A stretch of 32,774 bases of DNA from Candidatus Omnitrophota bacterium (GCA_025453445.1 JALOQJ010000009.1:1-32774), one strand, 5' to 3'; numbered from the stretch's first letter, positions 17,624 through 26,647 are shown. Numbers and translations: made by a program. The notes: generated from the sequence alone by a model not told the origin.

Positions 17624-17833
17624 TTACCTTATCTTACTGGCGATATAAAATAATGTGCAGGCAAAAATTATCAGCATCACGCCTAGTATCTTGCTGTAAT
17701 TTTCTGTAATCGGCTTATTTTTAACAATAACCTTATTCATTAAATCTGATAATTTCTCGAGGGTCTTTTTGCTCATTAAAAAAAGTACACCCAAACTTAA
17801 AGCGACAACGGCAATCAGGATTAATGTCAACAT
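17624..17833 (-). CDS. Small two-helix membrane protein of unknown function
   Basis: A 69-residue protein with two predicted membrane helices, about 2-20 (LTLILIAVVALSLGVLFLM) and 48-66 (KILGVMLIIFACTLFYIA), joined by a basic, lysine-rich cytoplasmic-looking loop. A strong ribosome-binding site, GGAGGGGG, precedes the ATG, so it is almost certainly translated. It lies between pilB (13 bp gap) and pilC (14 bp gap), suggesting a role in assembling or regulating the motor. I recognise no family. Confidence 0.7.
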   Translation of the reverse strand: MLTLILIAVVALSLGVLFLMSKKTLEKLSDLMNKVIVKNKPITENYSKILGVMLIIFACTLFYIASKIR

Positions 17834-17846
17834 GCCCCCTCCTTAT

Positions 17847-19526
17847 TTAGATTTCTTCAGTTACCCTTAATATCTCTTCAGCAGTAGTAAGGCCGGTTTT
17901 CACTTTTTCAATCCCATCTTCATATAAAGTGCGCATCCCAAGGCTTATAGCAATTTTTTGAATTTCATTGGCGGATTTTTTCGCAGTGACCATATCCTTT
18001 ACTTCGCTATTCATCGCCAAAAACTCAAAAACACCAATACGGCCGCTGAAACCGGTATTCCTGCATTGCATGCATCCTTCTGCCCGGCCACGGTACAATT
18101 CAGTCCCTTCAGCCAACCCTAGATCCTTAAGCATTTCTTTAGAAGGCGCGTATTTTGCCTTGCATTTTGGACAAATTACACGCACCAGGCGCTGCGCCAA
18201 TACGCCAATTATAGAACTGGCAATCAGATACGGCTCAATGCCCATATCGAGAAGCCGGGTAAGGGCGCTGGGTGCATCATTGGTATGCAGAGTAGAAAAT
18301 ACCAGATGGCCGGTTAAAGAAGCCTGAATAGCAATTTCCGCGGTTTCTTTATCGCGGATTTCACCAACCATAATAATATCCGGATCCTGCCTTAAAATAC
18401 TACGCAGGCCATTGGCAAAAGTAAAACCTGCCTTTGGGTTAACCTGGGTCTGGCGCACCAGAGGAATTTCATATTCTACGGGATCCTCAATAGTAATGAT
18501 ATTTTTTTCAATTGTATTAATTGTCGATAAGGCGGCATACAAAGTCGTAGTCTTTCCCGAGCCTGTCGGCCCGGTGACTAAAATAATCCCATTAGGACGG
18601 CGGATTAATTTATCAAAATCTTTCAGGTCATTGCCGGCAAACCCCAAATCCGGCAAACTCAGTAGCGCTGTTGTTTTGTCTAAAATCCTGATCACCAGGT
18701 TTTCGCCGTTTACCGTGGGAAAAGACGAAACCCTGAGGTCAAGGCTTTTATTTTCCATCTTCAATTGAATCCTGCCGTCCTGTGGATTACGCGTTTCTGA
18801 AATATCCATCTTCGCCATTACTTTTACCCGTGAAGCCAAGGCACTTTGCAGATGCTTAGGCAAAATCTGTGCTTCGTGCAGAATGCCATCAATACGGTAA
18901 CGCACCAACACTTTATCTTCCGCAGGTTCAATATGAATATCAGAAGCCTTTTCCTTCACTGCCTGTGTAATAAGTAAACTCACCAACTTCACCACCGGCG
19001 CATCTTCGGCGATCTCACTTAAAGGCCTATTTTGCTTCAGCCTTGCTTCTAATTTTTCCGGAGTCAGATCTTTAATCAGATCCTGCGCACTACCTACAGC
19101 ACCATAGTATTGATCGATGGCTTTCTGAATCATGGTAGGAACAGCCAATACCGGATCAACGATAGCTACCTTAGCTCTGTTTCTGATTTCATCTATCGCT
19201 TCTATATCATGCGGATCTGCCATTGCCACAGTCAGGCTGTCGCCGATTTTAAATAAAGGCATTGCCTTGAATTTCTTTGCTGTTGCTTCCGGGACAAATT
19301 TAACTACTTCCGCATCAATAAGGTAATCAGTTAAATCAATAAAAGGAACGCCCAAAGCATCAGCTGTTACCTGTGCAATATCTGTTTCGGAAATAAAACC
19401 TAATTTCTCCAGCGCTTTTTCCAGAGTAATCCCGGTTTTAGCAGCCTCTTCTTTTGCCTGATCAAGCTGCTCTCCAGTAATAATACCTTTTGTAATCAAC
19501 AAGTCAATATCCGCTCGTTTATCCAT
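17847..19526 (-). CDS. pilB: Type IV pilus assembly / type II secretion ATPase
   Basis: A 559-residue GspE/PilB ATPase that powers extrusion. N-terminal MshEN-type region (about 1-150), a family fold known in some members to bind cyclic-di-GMP; N2 domain; then RecA-like core with Walker A GPTGSGK325TT, Asp box (ITIEDPVEYEI), Walker B (DPDIIMVGEIRD) and the His box (GHLVFSTLHTNDA). A tetracysteine zinc element (C-P-K-C, then C-M-Q-C) near residues 460-495 is the PilB/GspE hallmark absent from the retraction ATPase PilT. It follows two receiver genes after 12 bp. Confidence 0.97.
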   Translation of the reverse strand: MDKRADIDLLITKGIITGEQLDQAKEEAAKTGITLEKALEKLGFISETDIAQVTADALGVPFIDLTDYLIDAEVVKFVPEATAKKFKAMPLFKIGDSLTVAMADPHDIEAIDEIRNRAKVAIVDPVLAVPTMIQKAIDQYYGAVGSAQDLIKDLTPEKLEARLKQNRPLSEIAEDAPVVKLVSLLITQAVKEKASDIHIEPAEDKVLVRYRIDGILHEAQILPKHLQSALASRVKVMAKMDISETRNPQDGRIQLKMENKSLDLRVSSFPTVNGENLVIRILDKTTALLSLPDLGFAGNDLKDFDKLIRRPNGIILVTGPTGSGKTTTLYAALSTINTIEKNIITIEDPVEYEIPLVRQTQVNPKAGFTFANGLRSILRQDPDIIMVGEIRDKETAEIAIQASLTGHLVFSTLHTNDAPSALTRLLDMGIEPYLIASSIIGVLAQRLVRVICPKCKAKYAPSKEMLKDLGLAEGTELYRGRAEGCMQCRNTGFSGRIGVFEFLAMNSEVKDMVTAKKSANEIQKIAISLGMRTLYEDGIEKVKTGLTTAEEILRVTEEI

Positions 19527-19538
19527 CGCGTAGGCTGC

Positions 19539-19913
19539 CTAATCCTTTCCTAAAAATTCCTGAATTTTATTTACTAATGCTACCGGCTCAAAGGGCTTAA
19601 CAATATAGCCATCTGCGCCGACTTCCTTGCCGGTTGACTGATCAGACTCCTGCGCCCGGGCGCTAAACATAATTATAGGGATTTTTTTATATTTTTCATC
19701 AAATTTCAGCAGACGGCAGACCTTGTAGCCGTCCATCTTAGGGAGCATAATATCCAAAATAATCAGATCCGGGATTTCTTTTCTTGCTTTCTCCAAGCCT
19801 TCCTGGCCATCGTAAGCAGGAATAATTTCGTAGCCAGAAGCTTCCAGCCGCATCTTAACCATCTCTACCAGGTCTTTCTCATCATCAACCAATAGAATTC
19901 TTTTTTTTGCCAT
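19539..19913 (-). CDS. Single-domain response regulator (CheY-like)
   Basis: A 124-residue receiver with no output domain. Acidic pocket D10-D11, phospho-acceptor D54 (LILD-I-M-L-P-K-M-D-G), conserved S84 in place of the usual Thr, and K106 in V-K-P-F. All residues needed for phosphotransfer are present. The ATG has a GGAGGG site upstream and overlaps the end of the preceding receiver gene by 29 bp. Being directly upstream of pilB, it probably relays signals from the adjacent kinases to the pilus motor by protein contact. Confidence 0.94.
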   Translation of the reverse strand: MAKKRILLVDDEKDLVEMVKMRLEASGYEIIPAYDGQEGLEKARKEIPDLIILDIMLPKMDGYKVCRLLKFDEKYKKIPIIMFSARAQESDQSTGKEVGADGYIVKPFEPVALVNKIQEFLGKD

Positions 19914-20298
19914 CTTTGATACCCTCCAATAAAGTAATCACATTTTTAATTTCTCTGTCCAGGTCTTTGGTTTTAAAAATAAACCCCGTGGCATTCAAGC
20001 CCCTTGCTGCCTTAAAACGTTCCTGATCAAACTTATCCACTGCGGAAAATACTGTAATCATAAATACTGGCAGTTCCGCATCATGCTCCCGTATAATCCT
20101 CAGCACTTCCAATCCGTCCATCTCCGGCATCAGGATATCCAAAAACACAGCATCAGGCCTATCGTTTTTAATTTTCTCCAGACCTTCTTTTCCGCTTAAT
20201 GCTGTCGCAACAGAAAAATTATTTGCCTCCAGCCTGATTTGAAAGAGTTTCAAAAAATCCGGCTCGTCATCAATAACCAATATTTTCTTTTTTTCCAT
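19885..20298 (-). CDS. Single-domain response regulator, second receiver
   Basis: A 137-residue receiver-only protein with D10-D11 and phospho-acceptor D54 (VFLD-I-L-M-P-E-M-D-G). The signalling loop is unusual: the K-P pair of most receivers reads F-K-T (FIFKTKD), and an extra insertion (VDKFDQERFKAARG) precedes it. It begins 2 nt after the stop of the large kinase, with AGAGGG upstream, so the kinase is its likely partner. It may be one step of a phosphorelay or bind a target directly. Confidence 0.9.
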   Translation of the reverse strand: MEKKKILVIDDEPDFLKLFQIRLEANNFSVATALSGKEGLEKIKNDRPDAVFLDILMPEMDGLEVLRIIREHDAELPVFMITVFSAVDKFDQERFKAARGLNATGFIFKTKDLDREIKNVITLLEGIKDGKKKNSIG

Positions 20299-20300
20299 CT

Positions 20301-23300
20301 TTAGGCCCTCTTTTCAGATGAAGCGCTTCTTAAATTATTCATCAGCTCTTCTGCGGTTTTTGCCTCATCAGGATAAGTGCTACAGCTGAATTTAAGCTGA
20401 ATTTTATCTTTGAATTGAGAGGCTACCAAATAACCTTCTATCGCAGCTTCTAGCCTGCCTATTACTCTTAAGGCACTTTCTTTATTGCAGTCATTCAGAA
20501 AAAGAATAATTTCTCCGCTATCCTGCAGGACATTGTCGCCTGCGCGGCGAAAATTATCTCTAATTAATTCCTCTCCATCTTGCAGTATTTTACGCAATTT
20601 TTCCGCTGGCAATGTTTGTTTTAAAGCGGTAAAGCCTGGAATAGCTACCAAGACAAGCGAAAAACGGGAATTATTTTCCTGAGCGACTTTTATCCCCTGC
20701 TTAATATAATCCTTTGCTAATGTAGCATAGGTGTATTGCGGTATAGTAAAAGTAAACTTGGTACCCTGATTTTCTTTACTCTCCAACTCCATCTTACCGC
20801 CGTGTAACTCAATGATAGCTTTTGCAATAGATAACCCTAAGCCTGTGCCTTTTTCACCCGGGCCATCCCTGCGGCCAAACTGTTGGAACTTATCGAATAC
20901 CTTACTTAAATCTTCCTGCGCGATACCCACACCCGTATCCTGTACTATGCATTCTACAAAATCATTTTTTGCCAGTGCTGAAATTTCCACAGATCCCTGT
21001 TTAGTAAATTTAATCGCGTTATCCAGTAAATTGCCCAAGACCTGGGTGGTTTTATCCGCGTCCACATAAATATTAATGCCCTGCGCAGGCAGATTAACCT
21101 TAAACTGCAGGCCTTTTTCTTTAGCACGGAAACTAAACAAAGAAACAAGGCTGTTAATCATATCCGTAAGATTAACCGACTCCCTCTTGATCTCCATTTT
21201 ACCAGCTTCAATTTTGGAAATATCCAACAATTCATTAATAATCCGCGCTAATCTGTCAATATTATTTTTGGCAGACCCAAGAATCTGGCCCTGCTTTTCG
21301 TTGATTGTTCCGGGGATCCCCTCTAAAACTAAACTTACCCCTTCTTTAATAATTGATAGCGGCGTCCTCAATTCATGGGAAACCGTACTAATAAATTCAT
21401 CCTTCAGATGTTCTAATTTTTTATTCTCGCTGATATCGCGGGCAATAGTAGAAGCACCAATGATGTTGCCGAATTCATCTTTCATCGGAGACATAGTCAG
21501 AGAAACATCGATTTTCCTGCCGTCTTTTCTTACGCGCACGGTTTCGTAATGATTGATACTTTCTCCTCGCTTAATTTTTTCCATGATCATAGGGAGATCA
21601 CTGATGCCTCCCGGAAGAAGCAACATAGAAACCGGCTTACCTATAGCTTCTTTAGCTGTGTAGCCATAGATTTTTTCCGCACCAATGTTCCAACTGATAA
21701 TCATTCCTTCGAGGTTCTCACTAATAATCGCATCATCAGAAGAATCAACGATTGCTGCCAAACGCTGGCGCAGGCCTTCAGATTTTTTGATTGCTGAAAT
21801 ATCCCGGGCAATATGCACGCAACCGGTAATCTCTTTTTTATCATTTAGAATCGGAGAAGTAGTCACTAAAAGCGGTATTCCCACAGCCTGATCATAAACT
21901 TCTTCGGTATGGGCAAGGTTATCGTTTTTAGTTGCCTCAAACGGACAATCCTTCCATGGAGTTTTTGTTTTATGAATTAGCTCAAAACACTTTTTACCAA
22001 TGACATTCTCTGCCTTCAACTTCATAGTATCAAGAAAAGCCTTATTGGCCTTTATAATAATATTATTCCGGTCATGGATAAAAACCATATCTGCAATAGA
22101 TTCGAATGTCCTCACCCATTCTTCATTCGCCTGCCTGATTGCTAGTTCCTTATTCTTCTGCTCAGTAATATCTTCTACAAAAATCAGCGCTTTTTTCCTG
22201 CCTTCTTCTTCAAAAGGCATACCTGTCATATTTCTTACGCTTTTCTTGCCGCTATAGTAGGAAGCATATTCAAGGTTTTCCATAAAAAATGCCTCTCCTG
22301 CCAAAACCGCCTTGAACTTTTTATCCAAGCCTTTCTCTTTATAGGTAGGCAATGTAAAAACATCTAATTCTTTAAACTGTTCATAAGTGTTCCCGGAAAT
22401 GGCCAGCATTGCCGGATTAACATAATCAATACCGCCGTTTTCATTGGCCACAAAAACCCCAAAAGGCGCCTTTTCCAGAATAATGCGATTCATCTGATAT
22501 GCCCGTTTAATTGCTTCCTCAGCTATTTTTATTTTGGTAATATCGCGAAAAACTAAAATTACTCCAATAATTCCGCCGTCTTTATCCAGAATTGGCGCGC
22601 CGCTATCATCAATTGCGATTTCCTTGCCGTCTTTAGTTACAAGAAGTATGTGATTACCTAGATCAACAATTCCACGGGTTTCCAAAACTTTAGTTACCGG
22701 ATTTTTACAGCGTTGCCGGTTTTCTCCACTGATAATATGGAAAACTTCTTCTAAGGGCTTACCAACAGCATCTTTCTCTGTATGGCCGGTAAGATCCTCT
22801 GCTACTTTATTAATAATGGTAATTTTTCCCTGCTGGTCAGTAACGATTACTCCATCACCAATGCTGCGCAGGGTAACAAAAAGCCTCTCTTTTTCTTCAG
22901 CAACTGCAGCTTCTGCGCGTTTACGCTCGGTAATTTCACGGCCCTCAGGAATTAAAAGTACGACTTTTCCTGCGTCATCCTTAACCGGCTTAAGCGAAAA
23001 ATCCACATAATGGATGCTTCCGTCAGCCGCAGGATGAGTTGCCTCAAAGCGGATAAATTCCCCCTTAGCGGCAGCTTTGATTCCAGCGCGGAGTTTATCC
23101 TGCAGTTCTTTGGAATGTTTCCACCAAGGCCCTTCCCAAAACGGTTTTCCTAAAACATCTTTTTCTTTTATTCCGGAAAACTCAATTGCAGTCCGATTTA
23201 CCTCAATGAGTACCCCCTCAACAGTCATCAAGCCGATGAATTGGAATGTTTGATCAAAGATAGCCCGGAATTTTCTTTCGCTCTCCTGCAGTTTTTCTTC

Positions 23301-24566
23301 TGCGCGTTTACGCTCTGAGATTTCTTTATTCAGGCTATCTATAGACGCAGTGCTTTGTTTTAAATCCTCCGCCATCTGATTAAAAGAATATGCTAACTGT
23401 TCGATTTCATCACCGGTCCTGATATCTACTTTGTAATCTAGGTTACCCTTACCTATAACCTCCACCCCTTCACGGAGTTTTCTTATCGGCCGGATAAATA
23501 TCCCGCCGAAAATAAACCCTACCGGCAAAAGCATTGCCAAAAGCATAAATAAAATTACAACTAGCCTTAAAATTAGGGTATTTAAAGGCGCGAAAACTTC
23601 CTGCAGGTTCTGGCGCACAACTACCCGCCATTTAATCCCCTCATCCAGAAGGCTGGGATATGTTATATCAGCAAAAGTGACAAACTGAAATCCCTCATGC
23701 CCGGGGATCAGCACGTGCTTTGTAATAAACCACCCCCGCCCGTTATTTAATAGCTTTTGGAAATCTTCACTGTTAAACAGTTTTACTGTCAGCGGTTCGG
23801 TATTACTATGGGCGATAATATACCCTGTTTCATTAACAAGGAGCGCATCTCCGGTCTGGCCGACCCTGAAATCTTCCAATACCTTAAAGAAATGTTTTAT
23901 TTCTGCTATCGCCTTGCAAACGCCGATTACCTGCTTATCGTAATCCAGAATAGGCATAGCAAAGGTAACGCCCAGCATATTAGTTGATTCATCAAACTCA
24001 ATATCTCCGATAAAAACCTTTCCTTTGCCTCCGGCAAAAGCACGCTGCCACCACTTTTCATCTGCCTGATAAAAATCACTAGTTTTCCCTGATGTAGCGA
24101 CTAAGCCGCCGAATTTATCGGTAATAAACATCTCTTTTAATATATCGTCAGTATCAACAAGCTTTTTCAACCTGATACTCATATAACTATTCAGATAATC
24201 TTTAATCAGCGGGTCGTCTTCTACGGCGGGAATCCATCTTTTATCCATATCCAGAAGATACTTCTGAATATTTTTTTCCGGCGTGTTTTTATATCTGGCA
24301 TTACCCAGTATAACTGCTTCTTGCAATGAGGTATTGGTAAGGTGAACTGTTAATTTATTTACTTCCCTATTGAATGTTCCGTCAATACTCGATGCCATCA
24401 ATTGCGCCATCTGGATATGTTCGCGGGCAATGGTATCTTTTATTATCCGGCTTCCCCAAAAATAACCCAACACAAGCCCGATAACCGAAGTAGAAAAAGT
24501 AATCAGAAAAAACGATAGGGTAATTTTTAACCTGATACCCATTCTAGGTTTGGCGGGTTTTTGCAT
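20301..24566 (-). CDS. Membrane-bound multi-PAS histidine kinase with C-terminal GGDEF-like remnant
   Basis: A 1421-residue sensor. In order: membrane helix (about 14-38); periplasmic double-Cache-like sensor (45-330); second helix (332-358); HAMP (360-410); coiled coil; five PAS domains (about 430-1055), each ending in an 'RDIT/REIT'-type strand; HisKA with phospho-acceptor H1064 (SHELRTP); HATPase with N box (LLDNAIKF), DTGVGI and GTGLGLSIAKAI. The last 130 residues resemble a GGDEF domain in spacing (LVLVAIPGF..., FRRAGDNVLQDSGEIILFL..., STYPDEAKTAEELM) but read D1349-S-G-E-I where GGDEF should be, so cyclase activity is unlikely. A promoter-like sequence is 6 nt before the ATG. Confidence 0.93.
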   Translation of the reverse strand: MQKPAKPRMGIRLKITLSFFLITFSTSVIGLVLGYFWGSRIIKDTIAREHIQMAQLMASSIDGTFNREVNKLTVHLTNTSLQEAVILGNARYKNTPEKNIQKYLLDMDKRWIPAVEDDPLIKDYLNSYMSIRLKKLVDTDDILKEMFITDKFGGLVATSGKTSDFYQADEKWWQRAFAGGKGKVFIGDIEFDESTNMLGVTFAMPILDYDKQVIGVCKAIAEIKHFFKVLEDFRVGQTGDALLVNETGYIIAHSNTEPLTVKLFNSEDFQKLLNNGRGWFITKHVLIPGHEGFQFVTFADITYPSLLDEGIKWRVVVRQNLQEVFAPLNTLILRLVVILFMLLAMLLPVGFIFGGIFIRPIRKLREGVEVIGKGNLDYKVDIRTGDEIEQLAYSFNQMAEDLKQSTASIDSLNKEISERKRAEEKLQESERKFRAIFDQTFQFIGLMTVEGVLIEVNRTAIEFSGIKEKDVLGKPFWEGPWWKHSKELQDKLRAGIKAAAKGEFIRFEATHPAADGSIHYVDFSLKPVKDDAGKVVLLIPEGREITERKRAEAAVAEEKERLFVTLRSIGDGVIVTDQQGKITIINKVAEDLTGHTEKDAVGKPLEEVFHIISGENRQRCKNPVTKVLETRGIVDLGNHILLVTKDGKEIAIDDSGAPILDKDGGIIGVILVFRDITKIKIAEEAIKRAYQMNRIILEKAPFGVFVANENGGIDYVNPAMLAISGNTYEQFKELDVFTLPTYKEKGLDKKFKAVLAGEAFFMENLEYASYYSGKKSVRNMTGMPFEEEGRKKALIFVEDITEQKNKELAIRQANEEWVRTFESIADMVFIHDRNNIIIKANKAFLDTMKLKAENVIGKKCFELIHKTKTPWKDCPFEATKNDNLAHTEEVYDQAVGIPLLVTTSPILNDKKEITGCVHIARDISAIKKSEGLRQRLAAIVDSSDDAIISENLEGMIISWNIGAEKIYGYTAKEAIGKPVSMLLLPGGISDLPMIMEKIKRGESINHYETVRVRKDGRKIDVSLTMSPMKDEFGNIIGASTIARDISENKKLEHLKDEFISTVSHELRTPLSIIKEGVSLVLEGIPGTINEKQGQILGSAKNNIDRLARIINELLDISKIEAGKMEIKRESVNLTDMINSLVSLFSFRAKEKGLQFKVNLPAQGINIYVDADKTTQVLGNLLDNAIKFTKQGSVEISALAKNDFVECIVQDTGVGIAQEDLSKVFDKFQQFGRRDGPGEKGTGLGLSIAKAIIELHGGKMELESKENQGTKFTFTIPQYTYATLAKDYIKQGIKVAQENNSRFSLVLVAIPGFTALKQTLPAEKLRKILQDGEELIRDNFRRAGDNVLQDSGEIILFLNDCNKESALRVIGRLEAAIEGYLVASQFKDKIQLKFSCSTYPDEAKTAEELMNNLRSASSEKRA

Positions 24567-24572
24567 GCCTTA

Positions 24573-24600
24573 ATTATAACATAACCGATAGGTTAGACAA
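24573..24600 (-). promoter_or_regulatory. Candidate promoter for the large kinase-pilB operon
   Basis: On the minus strand TTGTCT (24600-24595), a 16-nt spacer and TATAAT (24578-24573), with TGT just before the -10 giving an extended -10. Only 6 nt separate the hexamer from the ATG at 24566, so the start site would coincide with the start codon. The kinase with PilZ ends at 24603, so this promoter would let the downstream kinase, receivers and pil genes be expressed independently. Confidence 0.55.
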
Positions 24601-24602
24601 CA

Positions 24603-26510
24603 TCAAATCTCTGCGGAGATGGATTTAATGAAACGAGAAATAGTCTGTTTCTCTTTACGGCTCAAATTAATAAACTCAACGCCTATTTTATAATTATTGC
24701 CCCCGGTAGGGCTAAGCCATGCCACGCGGCCCTTAAGATGCAAGGGCCTGCTCTCTTTTTTTAGCTCAAGGCTGATATCTACTTCTGCGTCGGTCTTAAG
24801 CATTTTATCCAGGATAAAACAAACTCCACCCTGCGAAATATCTACGGTTTTAGAAAGGTACGTTTTTTCTCCGGCAGGAATAACTTCTATATTGAGTTTA
24901 TATAAAAACCTTTTAAAATGCCGTATCTCATGGCCGATAAATATTTTTTTGATGCGCAGATTAGCCGGCAGTAACTCGCTTCCCTGTAGCGGCTGTTGAG
25001 GATAGGCAAATAATCCGATATTAATAAAAACGTTCTCTGCGCTTACTTGCGTAAAATATTCTTTAAGGCGCGACTTAAACAATGCACACACTTTCAGGAT
25101 TTCTTTTTCGGAAACTTCAGGAAAAATCACCCCTGCTTCCCCGCCTTTGGCATCCAGCGAAACAATTTCAGCCGGCTCCTTGCCTGAGTAAGAAAATTCT
25201 CCGGCGGTTGCGCTGATAATAGGCTTTATCTCTTTAAATAACCGTGCAGGCGAAATACCGATTGTACTTTTAAGCAGTTTATAATTTACAATTAACAAAT
25301 TAACTAAGTACAATGAAATGCCTTTATCCAATAAAGCATTAATGCGCAGGCGGGCATTTTTCTCAAGCGCCTTCAGCGCGTAAGAACAAGACAAGGTAAA
25401 ATAAAACTTACTCCCCACTCCTGATTGCGATTCTGCCCAGATTTCTCCACCGTGAATTTGCACTATGCCTCTGGCAATAGAAAGCCCCAAACCCAGGCCT
25501 TCTTTTTCCAGATTTGGCCTGTGAGAAACCTGCACGAATTTTTGAAATAATTTTTCCAGGTCTGCTTTAGCAATGCCGATTCCTGTATCAATTACCCCTA
25601 TCCTTACCTTGTCTTGCAGAACCTTAACTTCAAGCCTGATTTTGCCGTTCTCTTCTGTAAATTTAATCGCGTTATTTAAAAGATTGGTCACCACCCGGCT
25701 GATTTTTTCCGCATCAAGAAAAAGATTAATCCGTTCAGCAGACAAGGCATATTCAAGGCGTACACCTTTTTCCTGCGCTTTCTTTTTGAAGAATTCCGAA
25801 GACTCGCTTAACAAATCATTAAGGTTAACCAATGAATAATGCAGTTTTAATTTTCCGCTTTCAATGCGCGAGATATCCAGCAGATCCTCGATAATACCTT
25901 TAAGATTATTGATATGTAACGCTGCCGTTATCAATAATTGTCTTTGCTTGTCATTTATGGGACCTGCGATTTCATCTGATAGTAAAGCCACTGCTTCTTT
26001 GATAATTGCCAAAGGTGTCCTTAATTCGTGGGAAACTACGGAGACAAATTCGGATTTTAGTTTATTCAACTCTTCCAGGGAATGCAGTTGTTTCTCGATT
26101 TGTTCTTTTTCCCTGCTAAAACGCTCCAGCTGCATACGCCGGGTGATATCACGGGTAATCCCGATCAAACCGATAATTTTTCCTTTTGCGTCAAAGCGCG
26201 GGATTTTAGTAGTTGAAACATAATTATCCACCCCGTCAGAACGGGTAGCGCGCTCGATTTTATCAATAATCGCTTTGCCGGTTTTTAAAACCTGCACATC
26301 ATCTTTTGCCATCAGCGCTGCGCGTTCTTTAGGGAAGAAATCAAAATCGCTTTTTCCGGCTACCTGCTCCGGCTTCAAGCCCAAGCCTTTAGCGTGCGCC
26401 TGGTTAACCATAATTAATTTACCTTTTGTATCTTTGAAGTAGATTACATCGGGAGTATACGCCATTAAGTCGCGCAGGAGATTGGCAGGTTTATTGGTTT
26501 GGGTTTTCAT
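24603..26510 (-). CDS. Cytoplasmic PAS histidine kinase with GGDEF-like remnant and C-terminal PilZ domain
   Basis: A 635-residue soluble kinase with no membrane helix. PAS domain (about 10-130, with VIYFKDTKGKLIMVN), HisKA with H161 (SHELRTP), HATPase (NLLNNAIKF, DTGIGI, GLGLGLSIARGI; up to about 375), then a degenerate GGDEF-like region with G456-G-E-A-G where GGDEF is expected, then PilZ (528-635). The PilZ domain has the cyclic-di-GMP contacts R530-x-x-x-R534 and D557-x-S559-x-x-G562. It may therefore be a kinase tuned by cyclic-di-GMP. It has no paired receiver beside it, but two lie downstream in the same direction. The ATG lacks a clear Shine-Dalgarno sequence. Confidence 0.9.
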   Translation of the reverse strand: MKTQTNKPANLLRDLMAYTPDVIYFKDTKGKLIMVNQAHAKGLGLKPEQVAGKSDFDFFPKERAALMAKDDVQVLKTGKAIIDKIERATRSDGVDNYVSTTKIPRFDAKGKIIGLIGITRDITRRMQLERFSREKEQIEKQLHSLEELNKLKSEFVSVVSHELRTPLAIIKEAVALLSDEIAGPINDKQRQLLITAALHINNLKGIIEDLLDISRIESGKLKLHYSLVNLNDLLSESSEFFKKKAQEKGVRLEYALSAERINLFLDAEKISRVVTNLLNNAIKFTEENGKIRLEVKVLQDKVRIGVIDTGIGIAKADLEKLFQKFVQVSHRPNLEKEGLGLGLSIARGIVQIHGGEIWAESQSGVGSKFYFTLSCSYALKALEKNARLRINALLDKGISLYLVNLLIVNYKLLKSTIGISPARLFKEIKPIISATAGEFSYSGKEPAEIVSLDAKGGEAGVIFPEVSEKEILKVCALFKSRLKEYFTQVSAENVFINIGLFAYPQQPLQGSELLPANLRIKKIFIGHEIRHFKRFLYKLNIEVIPAGEKTYLSKTVDISQGGVCFILDKMLKTDAEVDISLELKKESRPLHLKGRVAWLSPTGGNNYKIGVEFINLSRKEKQTISRFIKSISAEI

Positions 26511-26525
26511 ATTTTATAAAGTCGC

Positions 26526-26568
26526 CCTTCGACTTAACTCAGGACGACCATCATGAGTTTATCGAAGG
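26526..26568. repeat. Palindromic repeat directly after the tRNA
   Basis: CCTTCGA and TGAGTT arms (26526-26532 with 26562-26568; TAACTCA region with TGAGTTTA) form an imperfect hairpin. The longer flanking pair CGACCATC (26545-26552) and GATGGTCG (26568-26575) runs into the encoded CCA of the tRNA, and GTCGCCC (26521-26527) is complementary to GGGCGAC (26576-26582) in its acceptor arm. No T-run follows, so it is not a standard terminator. The motif style resembles small dispersed palindromes of bacterial genomes. Confidence 0.65.
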
Positions 26569-26569
26569 A

Positions 26570-26647
26570 TGGTCGGGGCGACAGGACTTGAACCTGTGGC
26601 CTCAGCGTCCCGAACGCTGCGCTCTAGCCAAACTGAGCCACGCCCCG
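26570..26647 (-). tRNA. tRNA-Pro (anticodon CGG), CCA encoded
   Basis: Reading the minus strand, all arms fold: acceptor CGGGGCG with CGCCCCG, D stem GCTC/GAGC, anticodon stem CAGCG/CGCTG around loop TTCGGGA (anticodon CGG, G37 next to it), T stem ACAGG/CCTGT around loop TTCAAGT, discriminator A and the encoded CCA. C1-G72 with A73 is the bacterial proline identity. The body without CCA covers 26573-26647. Confidence 0.97.

Noticed and set aside
17968-18768. Two plus-strand frames of about 118 codons opposite pilB
   Set aside because: They are antisense to the conserved Walker and zinc motifs of PilB and show Ser/Leu/Arg-rich shadow composition.
20301-24566. Active diguanylate cyclase at the C-terminus of the large kinase
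   Set aside because: The GGDEF position reads DSGEI, lacking the residues needed for catalysis.
26526-26568. Intrinsic terminator after the tRNA
   Set aside because: The hairpin is imperfect and no T-run follows it on the transcribed strand.
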